Below the pieces are notes generated by a model that was given only the letters and a program-made list of their open reading frames with translations, was not told the origin of the DNA and ran no database searches. The translations under genes were made by a program, and so were the position numbers. A stretch of 64,000 bases of DNA from positions 1-64,000 of the forward strand of contig NZ_JAGFVL010000021.1 of NCBI RefSeq assembly GCF_017599345.1. The letters are read 5' to 3'. The stretch comes from Gracilibacillus suaedae (lineage in GTDB: Bacteria; Bacillota; Bacilli; Bacillales; Amphibacillaceae). Positions 28,693 to 41,692 of the stretch are shown piece after piece (the stretch's first letter is position 1; every line of letters begins with the position of its first letter).

Positions 28693-29789
28693 TCTGTAAT
28701 AATATTTTCAATAAAAATTGCTTGTTTTTCGTCTAGCTTAATGATTTCTTCGCTATCCATTAACCTTACCATCGGCCTTGTTGGTTGATTGGAATCAACG
28801 AAAATGATGTATGCTTCTTTACCGGTTGAAAGCATAACGCGGGTACCTATCGTGTAGTTCATGAGTGTATCAATAAATTTTTGCAGCACTGGATAATCGA
28901 ATTTTTGATACTTTAACTTCAACATTTCTTCAATTACCTTAAAAGGTGATTGTTTTCTGCGATAAACACGCTCTGACGTCATGGCATGGTAAGTATCGCT
29001 AACTGCAATAATTTTAGCAAAAGGATGGATCTTCTCATCTTTTACTCCAATTGGATATCCACTACCATCCATTCTTTCATGATGCTGTAATATTGCTATT
29101 TTCATGTCTTTTGTTACATAAGGAATATCCTCAACCATTCGGTAGGATAACGTCGGGTGTTTCTTTATTTCCTCATATTCAGCCATTGTTAATCTGGATT
29201 CTTTCATGAGCCAATTTTCACTTAATTTAGCCATCCCACTGTCCGCCAAAATAGCTGCAATCCCTACTTGGATCCAATCTTTTTGATAGCCTAATTTTTT
29301 AGCAAGATGTGCGGATAACAAGGCGATGGATACTCCATGATGATAGAAATAGTCTTCTTTGGAAGCAAATTTATGCAATAAAAATAAATCTAAACTAATA
29401 TCTTTTACATAATCAAATAATGGCATCATTAATTTTCTTACCTGATAAATATCAATGGAACTTCCACCTTGCCATTTTTTAAACATTGCTTTATACCCCG
29501 AAACAGCATTAAGGTATAAAGTCTCAAAGGAATCTTGTGACTTCCTTTGAACTTGTTTGCGTGAAGCTTGTTCAGCATCCGAAACTTTTTCAGGGGTGAA
29601 AGGACTTCCAGATACTAATTTTTCCGATACCTCTACAGAATCAATATTAAAATGTTTTAAGACTTGAATATGTTCTTCTGTAATGACCGTATTTTTATCA
29701 ATAATTGGATGCTTAGTTTTTCCTTTTATTAGCTTAGTAACAATACATCCCGGAATGAGTTGTTGTGGATGCACCTGCAAATGGATCAC
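28689..29789 (-). CDS. HD-GYP-like protein with altered HD motif
   Basis: 366 residues. The N-terminal ~100 residues have no clear motif. The C-terminal HD-GYP-like domain (about 140-330) has HPTLSYRM at 211 and the GYP motif HHERMDGSGYP at 236-246. At the position of the canonical HDIGK it reads A182-D183-S-G-M (ILADSGMAK), so the HD histidine is missing. HD-GYP proteins normally hydrolyse c-di-GMP; this one may be inactive or altered. It starts 8 bases after gyrA: GTG at 29789, or TTG at 29780, which has better spacing from AAAGGG. Confidence 0.88.
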   Translation of the reverse strand: MIHLQVHPQQLIPGCIVTKLIKGKTKHPIIDKNTVITEEHIQVLKHFNIDSVEVSEKLVSGSPFTPEKVSDAEQASRKQVQRKSQDSFETLYLNAVSGYKAMFKKWQGGSSIDIYQVRKLMMPLFDYVKDISLDLFLLHKFASKEDYFYHHGVSIALLSAHLAKKLGYQKDWIQVGIAAILADSGMAKLSENWLMKESRLTMAEYEEIKKHPTLSYRMVEDIPYVTKDMKIAILQHHERMDGSGYPIGVKDEKIHPFAKIIAVSDTYHAMTSERVYRRKQSPFKVIEEMLKLKYQKFDYPVLQKFIDTLMNYTIGTRVMLSTGKEAYIIFVDSNQPTRPMVRLMDSEEIIKLDEKQAIFIENIITD

Positions 29790-29797
29790 ACCCTTTA

Positions 29798-32272
29798 CTA
29801 TTTTTCTATCTCTTCTTCATTACCCTGTTCAACAATCTCTTCTTCACGATCAACCTTTGCTACTGTTGCAACTTTTTCCGCTTCCTGTAGTCGAATCAGA
29901 CGAACCCCTTGTGTATTTCTACCTGTCGTTGAGATGCCTTCTACCTGCATACGAATAAGGACACCAGATACTGTCATAATCATAATATCCTCTTCAGTCG
30001 TTACATTCTTCACCGCTACAACTCTACCAGTTTTTTCGGTAATGTTAGCAGTAAATATCCCTTTACCCCCACGATTTGTTCTACGATATTCGTCAACAGG
30101 TGTTCGTTTTCCATAGCCATTCTCAGTTACGTTCAGTACATACTGGTCTTCCTCCAGAATTTCCATCGAAACAACCTCATCATCTTCACGTAATGAAATA
30201 CCTTTCACACCTGCTGCTGTTCTTCCCATAGAACGGATTTGACTTTCCTCAAATCGAATGACGTAGCCATTTTTAGTACCAATTAAAATATCTTTCTCGC
30301 CGTCTGTTAAACGAACAGAAATTAATTCATCACCTTCCCGCAGGTTTAGTGCAATCAAGCCGCCCTTACGGATGTTTGCAAATTGAGGAAGTGACGTTCT
30401 CTTAGATACACCATATTTGGTTGTGAAGAATAAATACCAGTCTTCTTTATACTCACTGACCGTGATAACAGCATTAATCCATTCCCCTTGTTCAACTTCT
30501 AATAAATTTATAATGGGAATACCTTTAGCTGTACGATTAAATTCAGGAACTTCATACCCTTTCGAACGGTATACCTTTCCTTTATTAGAGAAAAAGAGAA
30601 CCGTATCATGTGTTGAACAAGATACTAAATGTTCGACAAAATCATCGTCATTTGTACCCATTCCTTGTACTCCACGGCCACCACGTCTTTGTGCTCGATA
30701 GGTTGAAGCAGGTAGACGCTTAATATAGCCTCTGTGTGTCAGAGTGATAACAATACTTTCCTCAGGGATTAAATCTTCATCTTCGATCAGATCTATTCCA
30801 CCTGATACAATCTCTGTTCTTCTTTCATCACTATATTTCTCTTTAATTTCTAATAATTCTTCACGAATAATTTCGAGAATTTTCTCTTCATTCGCCAAGA
30901 TTTCCTTCAATTCTTTAATTAACTCTACAATCTGGCTATATTCGTCTTCAATCTTTTCCCGTTCTAAACCAGTTAGACGTTGCAGACGCATATCTAAAAT
31001 TGCTTGCGCCTGTTTTTCGGATAGATTAAATTGATTCATTAAGCCATCGCGAGCAATTTCAGTTGTTTTGGATTGGCGAATTAACGTGATAATCGCATCA
31101 ATATGATCAAGTGCTGTCCGTAAACCTTCGAGGATATGTGCACGGGCTTCCGCTTTATTTAAATCATATTGCGTCCTTCTCGTAATAATTTCTTTTTGAT
31201 GCTCTAAATAATATTCCAGACATTGTTTCAAATTTAATACTTTCGGCTGTCCATCCACTAATGCTAGCATGTTAATACCGAAAGACGTTTGTAAAGATGT
31301 CTGTTTATATAAATTATTTAAGACAACATTTGGATTCGCATCACGGCGTAGTTCTATCACAATGCGCATACCATTACGGTCTGACTCATCCCGTAAATCA
31401 GTAATTCCCTCTATACGTTTATCTCTTGCTAAATCAGCGATTTTTTCAATTAATTTAGCTTTATTGACTTGATATGGAATTTCTGAAACAAGGATTCTTG
31501 ATTTACCATTCGCTTGTTCTTCTATCTCTGATTTTGCACGAATGGTAATCGATCCTTTACCAGTCTCATATGCTCTTCTAATACCACTTCGGCCTAAAAT
31601 TTCACCAGCTGTCGGAAAATCAGGACCATAAATATATTCTTCCATTAATTCACTAATAGAAATTTCTGGATTCTGACTAATCGCTAAGATGGCATCAATC
31701 GTTTCACCTAAATGATGTGGAGGAATATTAGTTGCCATCCCTACAGCAATACCAGAAGCACCATTCACTAACAGATTAGGGAACTTAGCAGGTAATACTT
31801 TCGGTTCTCTTTCCGAACCATCATAGTTATCCATGTAATCAATGGTATCTTTATTGATATCCCGTAGCATTTCCATTGAAATCTTAGACATTCTTGCTTC
31901 TGTATAACGCATCGCTGCTGGTGGGTCACCGTCTACTGAACCAAAGTTTCCATGACCATCAACAAGCATATAGCGATAACTAAAGTCTTGTGCCATTCTT
32001 ACCATTGCATCATAGACAGCAGAGTCACCATGTGGGTGATACTTACCGATAACATCCCCAACAATACGAGCTGATTTTTTATATGCCTTATCTGCATGCA
32101 TACCCTGATCATTTAACGCATATAATATTCGACGATGAACAGGTTTCATCCCATCTCGAACATCAGGTAATGCACGGGATACAATAACACTCATTGCATA
32201 ATCTAAAAAAGATGTTCGCATTTCTTGCCCTATATTAATTTCTTGAACTTGTGGACGGTTTTGATCCACCAT
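29798..32272 (-). CDS. gyrA: DNA gyrase subunit A
   Basis: 824 residues. Catalytic Y123 in AMRYTEARM; quinolone-determining region [10 protein letters not shown] (S84, D88, wild-type-like residues); GyrA box [10 protein letters not shown] in the C-terminal DNA-wrapping domain, followed by an acidic tail. It breaks and rejoins DNA during negative supercoiling. It lies 62 bases after gyrB; AGGAGG precedes the ATG. Confidence 0.99.
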   Translation of the reverse strand: MVDQNRPQVQEINIGQEMRTSFLDYAMSVIVSRALPDVRDGMKPVHRRILYALNDQGMHADKAYKKSARIVGDVIGKYHPHGDSAVYDAMVRMAQDFSYRYMLVDGHGNFGSVDGDPPAAMRYTEARMSKISMEMLRDINKDTIDYMDNYDGSEREPKVLPAKFPNLLVNGASGIAVGMATNIPPHHLGETIDAILAISQNPEISISELMEEYIYGPDFPTAGEILGRSGIRRAYETGKGSITIRAKSEIEEQANGKSRILVSEIPYQVNKAKLIEKIADLARDKRIEGITDLRDESDRNGMRIVIELRRDANPNVVLNNLYKQTSLQTSFGINMLALVDGQPKVLNLKQCLEYYLEHQKEIITRRTQYDLNKAEARAHILEGLRTALDHIDAIITLIRQSKTTEIARDGLMNQFNLSEKQAQAILDMRLQRLTGLEREKIEDEYSQIVELIKELKEILANEEKILEIIREELLEIKEKYSDERRTEIVSGGIDLIEDEDLIPEESIVITLTHRGYIKRLPASTYRAQRRGGRGVQGMGTNDDDFVEHLVSCSTHDTVLFFSNKGKVYRSKGYEVPEFNRTAKGIPIINLLEVEQGEWINAVITVSEYKEDWYLFFTTKYGVSKRTSLPQFANIRKGGLIALNLREGDELISVRLTDGEKDILIGTKNGYVIRFEESQIRSMGRTAAGVKGISLREDDEVVSMEILEEDQYVLNVTENGYGKRTPVDEYRRTNRGGKGIFTANITEKTGRVVAVKNVTTEEDIMIMTVSGVLIRMQVEGISTTGRNTQGVRLIRLQEAEKVATVAKVDREEEIVEQGNEEEIEK

Positions 32273-32334
32273 ATTTGATTACCTCCTATTTCACTGCAGG
32301 AAGACGTGAAAATTGCTATTCTGTTCAAACTGGA

Positions 32335-34269
<1,935 letters not shown>

Positions 34270-34294
34270 CTACATTCTCTCTCATTGATTATCT

Positions 34295-34582
34295 TTATTC
34301 TTCAACACCATTTTCAGAATAATCCTCTAATCTGCTAATCGTGGAAATCATACTGGCTCTTTTCTTTAAAGTTAAGACGGATAGTGGGCTATAATATACT
34401 TTCTCAGCAGTGATTACTACTGCCTTTGTTACATCTTCTTCTGATACAACGACTTGTTGATTCTCTTTCAATTCTTCCAGCATCTCCTCGTTTATCGTGG
34501 AGGAAGTTACTAAACTATAATCAATTATTCCTATCACATCTTTAGATTGAATGACATGGTCATCTCCAATATGAATAAACAT
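34295..34582 (-). CDS. remB: Extracellular matrix regulator RemB (DUF370)
   Basis: 95 residues beginning MFIHIGDDHVIQSKDVIGI, typical of the RemA/RemB (DUF370) family and matching the yaaB position between recF and gyrB. Known of the family: RemA/RemB positively regulate biofilm matrix genes in B. subtilis. The C-terminus is basic. It sits 14 bases after recF. Confidence 0.9.
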   Translation of the reverse strand: MFIHIGDDHVIQSKDVIGIIDYSLVTSSTINEEMLEELKENQQVVVSEEDVTKAVVITAEKVYYSPLSVLTLKKRASMISTISRLEDYSENGVEE

Positions 34583-34596
34583 AATATCCCTACTTT

Positions 34597-35709
34597 TTAC
34601 TCGATTATTTTTCCATTATCTATTCTAAAAATCTCTGCCTTCTCCAGTGTCTGATGATGAATACCATCCACACTGGTTGTAGAGACAAAGGTTTGAACTT
34701 TTCCTTCAATCGTATCTAATAAATGGGATTGTCTGAAATCATCTAATTCACTTAAGACATCATCTAAAAGCAAAATAGGATAATCGTTAATTTCCTGATA
34801 AATCAGTTCTATTTCTGCGAGTTTCAAAGATAGCGCAGTTGTTCTTTGTTGGCCCTGTGATCCAAATGTTTGGACATTTTTTTTATTAACATAGAAGACT
34901 AAATCATCCCTGTGTGGACCTATTAAGGTTGTGCCACGCTCTACTTCTTTCGTTTCTAATCTTTCAAATGACTCTCTCAGAATTGTTCCTATTTTTCCCT
35001 TTTCGTCTGTCTCTGATACATCAATGGTAGGAGCATATTGCAAATCCAGATCTTCAATCCCTCTACTTATTCCCCGATGTATCTCATTTGCCCAGGTACG
35101 CAGGCGCTTCATGAACATAAAGCGTTTTTCTAAGATAATGGCAGCATGTTCCATCATTTGTTCTGTCAATACACGGAGCATCGTAAGATCATTTGATTTA
35201 CGTTTTTGAAGTTGCTTTAATAAATGATTTCGTTGTTTTAGGATTTTGACATATTGTCCAAGATGATAGATATAGATTGGTTGGATTTGTCCTATCTCCA
35301 TGTCAATAAAACGTCTTCTAATTTGAGGGCTTCCTTTCACAAGATTTAAATCCTCAGGTGCAAACATGACAATGTTTAAGGCACCAATATAATCACTAAG
35401 ACGTTTTTGTTCTAAATGGTTTAATTTAGCTTTTTTACCTTTATTGGTAATTTGTATTTCCAGTGGGAACTGCTGCTTTCTTTTAAATACACTACCTTCT
35501 ATTTTAGCATAATTTTGCTCCCATTGAATTATTTCTTTATCTTTTGTCGTTCGATGTGATTTGGAGAATCCTAATACATAGATAGCTTCCATTAAGTTTG
35601 TTTTGCCTTGAGCATTTTCTCCAATAATCACGTTTATTTTATCATCGAACTGAACAGATAAATGATCATAGTTGCGATAATGATTTAAACTTAATTGTTG
35701 TATATACAT
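34597..35709 (-). CDS. recF: DNA replication and repair protein RecF
   Basis: 370 residues, SMC-like ATPase. Walker A GENAQGKT at residues 30-37, signature GSQGQQRT, and Walker [13 protein letters not shown]. It promotes RecA loading at gaps with RecO and RecR. It is downstream of the yaaA gene and upstream of remB. Confidence 0.98.
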   Translation of the reverse strand: MYIQQLSLNHYRNYDHLSVQFDDKINVIIGENAQGKTNLMEAIYVLGFSKSHRTTKDKEIIQWEQNYAKIEGSVFKRKQQFPLEIQITNKGKKAKLNHLEQKRLSDYIGALNIVMFAPEDLNLVKGSPQIRRRFIDMEIGQIQPIYIYHLGQYVKILKQRNHLLKQLQKRKSNDLTMLRVLTEQMMEHAAIILEKRFMFMKRLRTWANEIHRGISRGIEDLDLQYAPTIDVSETDEKGKIGTILRESFERLETKEVERGTTLIGPHRDDLVFYVNKKNVQTFGSQGQQRTTALSLKLAEIELIYQEINDYPILLLDDVLSELDDFRQSHLLDTIEGKVQTFVSTTSVDGIHHQTLEKAEIFRIDNGKIIE

Positions 35710-35734
35710 TCGAATTTCCTTCCGAATTTAACCT

Positions 35735-35959
35735 TTATTCCGCACTTTTTGTTACTACGAACGTACCAACATCTTCTACATAGACTGTATCCCCAGGATA
35801 AAGTTTTTTACCACGACGTGTCTCTAATTCGTCATTCACATAGACACCATTTTCTTGTAAAAAAACTTTAATCATACCACCTGACTCCAGTATATTGGCT
35901 AATTTTAAAAACTGTCCTAAAGGGATATAATCTGTTGAAATTTCAATGTTTTCTTCCAT
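35735..35959 (-). CDS. yaaA: S4-domain RNA-binding protein YaaA/RlbA
   Basis: 74 residues from the ATG at 35959 (AGGTG upstream). S4 domain: LGQFLKLANILESGGMIKVF...VYVNDELETRRGKKLY. Homologues are about 71 residues. A longer frame to 36031 exists but adds a non-conserved N-terminus. It sits between dnaN and recF, as in Bacillus, and is probably a ribosome- or RNA-associated protein. Confidence 0.92.
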   Translation of the reverse strand: MEENIEISTDYIPLGQFLKLANILESGGMIKVFLQENGVYVNDELETRRGKKLYPGDTVYVEDVGTFVVTKSAE

Positions 35960-36144
35960 CATTTCACCTACTTTGTTATCAAGAAAGATATTGGTTATTA
36001 GTATAGCCCTTCTATCTATTTTACTAAACATTTGATAAATATAAAAGTAAACCTGCTAATTATTTTTTCATGAAAGCTAACCTGTTTAAACTACCATTCA
36101 CAAAACTGGAATATAATACCTGTGATTTAGTGTTTTCAATTAAA

Positions 36145-36190
36145 GAAAAAAATACACGCGTTTCATTTATCACTGAAACGCGTGTATACT
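36145..36190 (-). terminator. dnaN terminator
   Basis: A 14-bp perfect stem (ATACACGCGTTTCA / TGAAACGCGTGTAT) followed by TTTTTTTC on the minus strand, about 30 bases beyond the dnaN stop. yaaA and recF must use readthrough or a promoter at 35960-36145. Confidence 0.9.
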
Positions 36191-36219
36191 TTTTCAACTA
36201 ACTTGGACGATCTTACCAA

Positions 36220-37362
36220 TTAAAATGTTCTTACCGGTAAAATAAGTTGTAATATTTGGTCGTGATCGATTGGTTTGATAATGAATGGCCGCATGGCTCC
36301 GGTAAACTCAATTTTGACTTGTTCTGTTTCCATTATTTTCAATGCATCAATCATATATTTGGAACTAAATGAAATCTTTAATTCTTCCCCATCCATACTA
36401 GCTACGGTTATTTCTTCTTCTACCTTACCGATTTCGGGGGAATTACTAGAAATCTCTACAATTTGTTGATCCTTAGTTTGTAATCTTATGACATTATTAT
36501 GATTATCTTTTGCGAGTAATGAGGCACGGTCAACTGCTTGGAGCAGTGTTTTCGTATCTGCATGAATCACTGTTTTACTTTCTTCTGGAATTAACCGTGA
36601 TGTTTCTGGGTATTTTCCATCTAGTAAACGGGATAAAAAGTATAAGTGATTCGTTTGAAATGCGATTTGGTTTTCGGTAATGCTAATTTGAATTTTATCT
36701 TCTGTATCATCCAAAATTTTGCTCAGTTCATTTAAACTTTTTCCAGGAATAACAACTTGATCAAAAGGAAATTCATCAATTCCTTCTTGTAACGGTAACT
36801 TACTTGCAGCTAAGCGGTGACTATCTGTTGCTACAAAGTGCAATTGCTCACCTTCCACTTTAATGTTAACCCCTGTTAAAATCGGACGCGTTTCAGATGT
36901 GGATACCGCAAATACTGTTTGTTTAATCATATTTTTTAATAGATTAATCGGTAATTCAAAATTGGTTTCCGTGTTAATTTGTGATATTTGTGGATATTCT
37001 TCAGCATCTTGTCCATTTAAATGAAACTCAGCATGACCAGATTGAATCGTGATTTGCAATTGTTCATCTACTTCTATTTGGACGATTGGAGAAGGTAGTT
37101 TTCTTATAATTTCAGGGAAATATTTCGCATGAACAATAATTTCTCCTTGCTCAATTTCGTCAATATATTGAATACCTTCTTCTTCAACTGGAATAAAAGA
37201 TTCAATTGTAATATCGGAGTTACTTCCTGTTAGTGTTATGCCATTATGTGTCGCTTGAATTTTTAAACCAGCCAAAATAGGAATGGCCGTTTTCGATGAA
37301 ATAGCTTTTGTTACATGTTGAATACTTTCCATTAACTTGTCTCTGTTTATTACAATTTTCAT
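36220..37362 (-). CDS. dnaN: DNA polymerase III beta sliding clamp
   Basis: 380 residues (B. subtilis 378) with three clamp domains, ending ILPVRTF like its homologues. It tethers polymerase to DNA. The ATG at 37362 has GGAGGA upstream. It is separated from dnaA by a 192-base region with DnaA boxes and a putative unwinding element. Confidence 0.98.
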   Translation of the reverse strand: MKIVINRDKLMESIQHVTKAISSKTAIPILAGLKIQATHNGITLTGSNSDITIESFIPVEEEGIQYIDEIEQGEIIVHAKYFPEIIRKLPSPIVQIEVDEQLQITIQSGHAEFHLNGQDAEEYPQISQINTETNFELPINLLKNMIKQTVFAVSTSETRPILTGVNIKVEGEQLHFVATDSHRLAASKLPLQEGIDEFPFDQVVIPGKSLNELSKILDDTEDKIQISITENQIAFQTNHLYFLSRLLDGKYPETSRLIPEESKTVIHADTKTLLQAVDRASLLAKDNHNNVIRLQTKDQQIVEISSNSPEIGKVEEEITVASMDGEELKISFSSKYMIDALKIMETEQVKIEFTGAMRPFIIKPIDHDQILQLILPVRTF

Positions 37363-37380
37363 TCTAATCCTCCTTGAGGA

Positions 37381-37554
37381 ATATATTTATTTATTATTAA
37401 TATAATACCGTAATAATAGTAATAGGGCATGTGATTATGTGGATAACTCGATTTTTTCGGTTTTAATAAAGTTATCCAGATGTGAATAACTTGTTTGCAT
37501 ATTTGTTTCACTTATCCACAATACCCACAATTATCTACTAGCATGTATAGTAAG
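37381..37554. other. oriC part 2: unwinding region and DnaA boxes between dnaA and dnaN
   Basis: On the plus strand an AT-rich stretch (37381-37410) adjoins TAATAATAGTAATAG (37411-37425), a DnaA-trio-like array, then a short GC step (GGGC) and DnaA boxes TGTGGATAA (37438-37446), TTATCCAGA (37472), TGTGAATAA (37481) and TTATCCACA (37512-37520). This order (AT-rich, trios, GC cluster, boxes) matches the B. subtilis unwinding element downstream of dnaA. Confidence 0.85.
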
Positions 37555-38907
37555 TTACATCGATTTTAATTGTTCTTTTATTTCTTCAATTTCTTTACTT
37601 AATAATTCATCTGTCCCCATTAACTTGGAGATTTTTTCATGTGCGTGAATAACGGTTGTATGATCTCTTCCACCAAATTCTTCGCCTATTTTTGGAAGTG
37701 AAAAATCAGTTAGCTCTCTGGATAAATACATGGCAATTTGTCTTGGGAATGCAATGGACTTCGTACGTTTTTTTGCAGAGAACTCTTCTAGTTTTACGTT
37801 ATACCTTTTTCCCACTTCTTCTTGAATATGTTGTATCGTAATTACTTTTGGTCTAGAAGAAGGAATAATATCTTTTAATGCTTCAGCTGCTAAAGACGCA
37901 TCGATATCCTGATTGATAAGCGATGAATAAGCAACTACTCGTATTAAAGCACCTTCTAGCTCTCTAATATTCGTGTCAATTTGATTGGCGATATACAGCA
38001 TCACTTCATTAGGTATATCTAGACCTTCTGCTTTCGCTTTTTTTCTAAGTATCGCAATTCTTGTCTCCAAATCAGGCGGGGTAATATCGGTAATAAGTCC
38101 CCATTCAAAACGAGAACGTAATCGATCTTCTAATGTTGGAATTTCCTTCGGTGGCCTGTCACTGGAGATAATAATTTGTTTATTTTCTTCATGTAACGTA
38201 TTAAATGTATGGAAAAATTCTTCTTGTGTTTGTTCTTTTCCAGCTAGGAACTGAATATCATCAATTAATAAGACATCAACATTACGATATTTATTACGAA
38301 AATTCACAGCTTTATTATCACGAATAGAATTGATAAATTCATTCGTAAACTTTTCAGATGAAAGATAGACTACTTTTGCGGTTGGATTGTGATCTAATAC
38401 ATAATGTCCGATCGCATGCATTAAGTGTGTTTTTCCAAGACCAACACCACCGTAAATAAACAACGGATTATAAGCCTTTGCCGGTGCTTCTGCAACTGCT
38501 AGAGATGCTGCATGAGCAAACCTGTTACCAGAACCAATAACAAATGTTTCAAATGTGTATTTGTCATTTAACATGGATTTAGGTGATGTTTCATTACTTT
38601 GCATAGGTACTGTTTTTTTCTTTTTCATTTGTGTGAATTCTTCTGTTGTGTCATCTGTACTTTCTGGAATGACAAATTTCACAGCTAATTTTGCCCCGGT
38701 TAATTCATATAAGGCATCTGCGATAATGGTTGTATATCTAGATTCTAGCCAATCTCTGGTAAATTCATTTGGAGCGGAGATAATCACAGTATCTTCTTTT
38801 AATTGATCTACAGAAGTATTTTTTAACCAGGTATCATAGCTTGGTTTACTAACTTTATCCTTAATTAATTCTAACGTATTTCTCCATAAATCTTCGATAT
38901 TTTCCAC
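37555..38907 (-). CDS. dnaA: Chromosomal replication initiator DnaA
   Basis: 450 residues from GTG at 38907, chosen for AAAGGAGGG six bases upstream and an N-terminus MENIEDLW like B. subtilis. Domain I about 1-85, a short linker, AAA+ domain with Walker A GGVGLGKT and Walker B LLIDDIQF, and C-terminal domain IV with the DnaA-box helix [11 protein letters not shown]. It binds the boxes on both sides of its own gene to open the origin. Confidence 0.99.
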   Translation of the reverse strand: MENIEDLWRNTLELIKDKVSKPSYDTWLKNTSVDQLKEDTVIISAPNEFTRDWLESRYTTIIADALYELTGAKLAVKFVIPESTDDTTEEFTQMKKKKTVPMQSNETSPKSMLNDKYTFETFVIGSGNRFAHAASLAVAEAPAKAYNPLFIYGGVGLGKTHLMHAIGHYVLDHNPTAKVVYLSSEKFTNEFINSIRDNKAVNFRNKYRNVDVLLIDDIQFLAGKEQTQEEFFHTFNTLHEENKQIIISSDRPPKEIPTLEDRLRSRFEWGLITDITPPDLETRIAILRKKAKAEGLDIPNEVMLYIANQIDTNIRELEGALIRVVAYSSLINQDIDASLAAEALKDIIPSSRPKVITIQHIQEEVGKRYNVKLEEFSAKKRTKSIAFPRQIAMYLSRELTDFSLPKIGEEFGGRDHTTVIHAHEKISKLMGTDELLSKEIEEIKEQLKSM

Positions 38908-39517
38908 GAAAAACCCTCCTTTCATAAGGCAACAATAGGAAGTATACATGCATAATAACTTGTGGATAGATACACACTGATAAAAAAGCGGAAAACCTAA
39001 AAATTAAGTTTTCCACATTAATGTGTATAAACTAATATACAAGCTGTGAATTTTTGTCCACACTATATCCACAAACTGTGGATAAAACTCATTTTGAATT
39101 ATTTTATTCACAAACTAAAACACAAATATGATATCAAATAAAGCCGAATAATGCAATGTTTTCTCTACACTTATCCACAACTTAGACAAATTGTGACTAT
39201 TATCTTTACACATAGTCTTATTTTGTGAGTAATTTGTCGACAAAACATTGAAAAAGTCGTTTTGTTCTATGAAACTTATCCACACAACGCTGTAGTAGTA
39301 CAGTTTGAACAAAGTTTTGTTATAGTACAGCCTAGATATTAATTTGATATAAATTTCCGTTTCATTTAAAATGGGTAGTGTAAAGATATTAAGGAAATAA
39401 CGAGGGAGTTCAAGTTTTTTAGAACTGGGCATTGACATCAGAAATAATTTATAAGTATAATGAGTAAGACTGTCTAATCGATTATGATTATTAGATTCCT
39501 CAGGGAGGTGCATATAA
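38908..39517. other. oriC part 1: DnaA-box region between dnaA and rpmH
   Basis: About 600 bases, AT-rich, no gene. Perfect boxes: TGTGGATAA at 39077-39085, TTATCCACA at 39171-39179 and 39276-39284. One-mismatch boxes include TGTGGATAG 38961, TTTTCCACA 39009, TTGTCCACA 39054, ATATCCACA 39065 and TTATTCACA 39104. With the dnaA-dnaN cluster this makes a bipartite oriC. It separates divergent dnaA and rpmH, so both promoters also lie here. The replichores diverge from this point, as gene orientation shows. Confidence 0.93.
39432..39461 (+). promoter_or_regulatory. rpmH promoter
   Basis: TTGACA (39432-39437) and TATAAT (39456-39461) with an 18-base spacer; both hexamers are consensus. Confidence 0.85.
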
Positions 39518-39652
39518 ATGAAACGTACATTTCAACCAAATAACCGTAAACGCAAAAAAGTTCATGGATTCCGTGCGCGTATGAGCACTAAAAATGGACG
39601 AAAAGTTCTTGCTCGTCGTCGTAAGAAGGGTAGAAAAGTATTGTCTGCATAG
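39518..39652 (+). CDS. rpmH: 50S ribosomal protein L34
   Basis: 44 residues, very basic ([18 protein letters not shown] ...), the universal L34 sequence. It starts at ATG 39518 with GGGAGGTG upstream. It is divergent from dnaA and upstream of rnpA as in nearly all bacteria. Confidence 0.99.
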   Translation: MKRTFQPNNRKRKKVHGFRARMSTKNGRKVLARRRKKGRKVLSA

Positions 39653-39653
39653 G

Positions 39654-39682
39654 CCACTGATACACTCAGTGGTCTTTTTCCA
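39654..39682 (+). terminator. Terminator/attenuator between rpmH and rnpA
   Basis: GCCACTGA / TCAGTGGT with a 5-nt loop, then CTTTTT, directly after the rpmH stop. It probably gives partial termination, so L34 is made in excess over the RNase P protein. Confidence 0.8.
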
Positions 39683-39740
39683 TGTACGGCATAACTTTTA
39701 AAAAATGAGTATCGTTTTCTTTAATGGAGGCGCGCTAGAA

Positions 39741-40085
39741 ATGAAGAAAGCATGGAGAATTAAAAAGAATAGTGAATTTCAAGAGGTTTTTAAGAAGGGC
39801 GCTTCTTTTGCTAATCGACAACTAGTCATTTATTATTTACATAAAGAACAACAACAACATTACCGAGTTGGGTTGTCTGTAAGTAAAAAAATTGGGAATG
39901 CTGTAGTACGCAATCAAGTAAAGCGCTATATTAGACAAGCTTTTCTTGAATTAGATACAAATATAAAAAGTGATTATGATATAATTATTATTGCTAGACA
40001 ACCAACGAAAGAAATGGATTTTCATGAAATTAAAAAGAGTGTCAATCATTTACTTTATAAAACAAAACTTTTAGAAAATAAATGA
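39741..40085 (+). CDS. rnpA: Ribonuclease P protein component
   Basis: 114 residues from ATG 39741 (GGAGG upstream). Conserved RNR region [27 protein letters not shown]. It assists RNase P RNA in maturing tRNA 5' ends. An in-frame ATG at 39705 would add a non-conserved leader. Confidence 0.96.
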   Translation: MKKAWRIKKNSEFQEVFKKGASFANRQLVIYYLHKEQQQHYRVGLSVSKKIGNAVVRNQVKRYIRQAFLELDTNIKSDYDIIIIARQPTKEMDFHEIKKSVNHLLYKTKLLENK

Positions 40086-40197
40086 ACGTTTTGTTAATAT
40101 TCTTTTTTATACCATTATAACTAGCTTGTTGATAGTGAGTAATGGTAAAATGAGAAACTATAAATAACGTGAAGTGAAGGAATTAAGGAGGATAATG

Positions 40198-40986
40198 ATG
40201 CGTAAGAAGCTCCTATTATTATTGGGCTTAGTCGGAGTGCTGGTATTACTATCAGGTTGTACTGAGATTGATCAAGAAATTACTGCAGAAAGTGAAGGGA
40301 TATGGAATAGTTATTTTGTTTATCCTCTATCATGGTTAATCGTAAAAGTTGCAGAATTTTTTAATGCGGAATATGGCTATGGTCTTTCTATTGTTTTAGT
40401 CACGCTGCTAATCAGATTAATTTTACTCCCGCTCAACATTAAACAACTGAAAAGTTCTAAAGCAATGCAAGAAATTCAGCCAGAATTACAAAAAATTAGA
40501 GAAAAGTATAGTTCTAAAGATCAACAAACACAGCAAAAGTTACAGCAGGAAACAATGGAGTTGTTCCAGAAAAATGGTGTTAATCCGTTAGCAGGTTGTT
40601 TGCCAATTATCGTTCAGATGCCTATTTTGATTGCATTTTATCATGCGATAATGCGTACAGGTGCACTTGATGATCATGTATTTTTATGGTTCCAATTGGA
40701 TTCACCAGATCCATACTATATATTACCAATTCTTACAGCTGGATTTACTTTCTTACAGCAAAAGTTAATGATGGCAGGAACAACCGCACAACAAAATTCA
40801 ATGATGCCTCAAATGACAATGATGCTTTATATCATGCCGATTATGATTGGGGTGTTCGCAATTTTCTTCCCATCAGCATTGGCACTTTATTGGGTAGTAG
40901 GTAATATCTTTATGGTATTACAAACATTACTAATTAAAAATCCAATGATGAAACGTAATGAGGCAAATGCAGGAGGAAATAAATAG
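40198..40986 (+). CDS. yidC: Membrane protein insertase YidC1/SpoIIIJ
   Basis: 262 residues from ATG 40198 (AGGAGG six bases upstream; ATG 40195 is also possible). Lipoprotein signal ending VLLSGC, then five membrane segments with the Oxa1/YidC core ([21 protein letters not shown] carries the hydrophilic-groove Arg). It inserts membrane proteins; in B. subtilis SpoIIIJ is also needed for sporulation. It overlaps jag by one base. Confidence 0.96.
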   Translation: MRKKLLLLLGLVGVLVLLSGCTEIDQEITAESEGIWNSYFVYPLSWLIVKVAEFFNAEYGYGLSIVLVTLLIRLILLPLNIKQLKSSKAMQEIQPELQKIREKYSSKDQQTQQKLQQETMELFQKNGVNPLAGCLPIIVQMPILIAFYHAIMRTGALDDHVFLWFQLDSPDPYYILPILTAGFTFLQQKLMMAGTTAQQNSMMPQMTMMLYIMPIMIGVFAIFFPSALALYWVVGNIFMVLQTLLIKNPMMKRNEANAGGNK

Positions 40987-41645
40987 TGAGACAGATAACT
41001 GCTACTGGGCAAACTGTAGATGAAGCGGTTCAATCAGCGTTAAGGCAGTTAAACATCACAGAGGACCAAGCTAAAATTGAAGTAATTGATGAAGGGAAAA
41101 AAGGGTTACTAGGTTTATTCGGATCAAAACCTGCGATTGTGAAAGTCGCCAAAGCTCAAGAGCCAGAAGAAGTTCCTGAGAAGGAAGTCGAAACAGAAGA
41201 AGATCCTGTTGAAAAAATTCAGACATATGTAAAGAAGATTATTGCTGAGTTTCAAGTCGACGTAAATGTTAAAGCAGAAGTAGAACAAAATGTTGTTACA
41301 TTGCAATTGACTGGAGAAAAGATTGCGTTATTAATTGGAAAACGAGGTCAAACATTAAATGCAATTCAGTATCTTGCACAATTGGCGATGCATCAATATG
41401 CTGATAAATATTATACGGTAGTTGTTGATGCTGAAGGATATCGTGAAAGAAGACAAGAAACGTTGATTTCATTGGCGGAGAGGTTGGCTGACCGTGCTAG
41501 TCAGACAAAGAGAGATGTGAAAATCGAACCAATGCCTTCGTTTGAACGAAAAGTAATTCATACAGCATTACAAAAAAGAAAAGACGTTGAAACAGATTCA
41601 CAAGGAACCGAACCGAACCGCTACGTAGTAATTAAACCGAAATAA
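40986..41645 (+). CDS. jag: RNA-binding protein Jag/KhpB
   Basis: 219 residues: Jag_N domain (about 1-50, TGQTVDEAVQSALRQL), acidic linker (about 55-80), KH domain with IGKRGQTLNAIQYL (about 117-130), and R3H domain (ERKVIHTAL). GTG start at 40986, overlapping the yidC stop, with AGGAGG upstream. It partners with yidC in spoIIIJ-jag operons and binds RNA. Confidence 0.96.
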   Translation: MRQITATGQTVDEAVQSALRQLNITEDQAKIEVIDEGKKGLLGLFGSKPAIVKVAKAQEPEEVPEKEVETEEDPVEKIQTYVKKIIAEFQVDVNVKAEVEQNVVTLQLTGEKIALLIGKRGQTLNAIQYLAQLAMHQYADKYYTVVVDAEGYRERRQETLISLAERLADRASQTKRDVKIEPMPSFERKVIHTALQKRKDVETDSQGTEPNRYVVIKPK

Positions 41646-41660
41646 ATAGCTTCTCATGGA

Positions 41661-41692
41661 AACGAGTAATCAACGCGATTGCTCGTTTTTTA
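41661..41692 (+). terminator. jag terminator
   Basis: CGAGTAATC / GATTGCTCG stem (one G-T pair) followed by TTTTTTA, ending the rnpA-yidC-jag unit. Confidence 0.85.

Noticed and set aside
39115-39513. A 132-codon minus-strand frame in the origin region
   Set aside because: It spans DnaA boxes and the rpmH promoter; no homology or translation signal, AT-rich chance frame.
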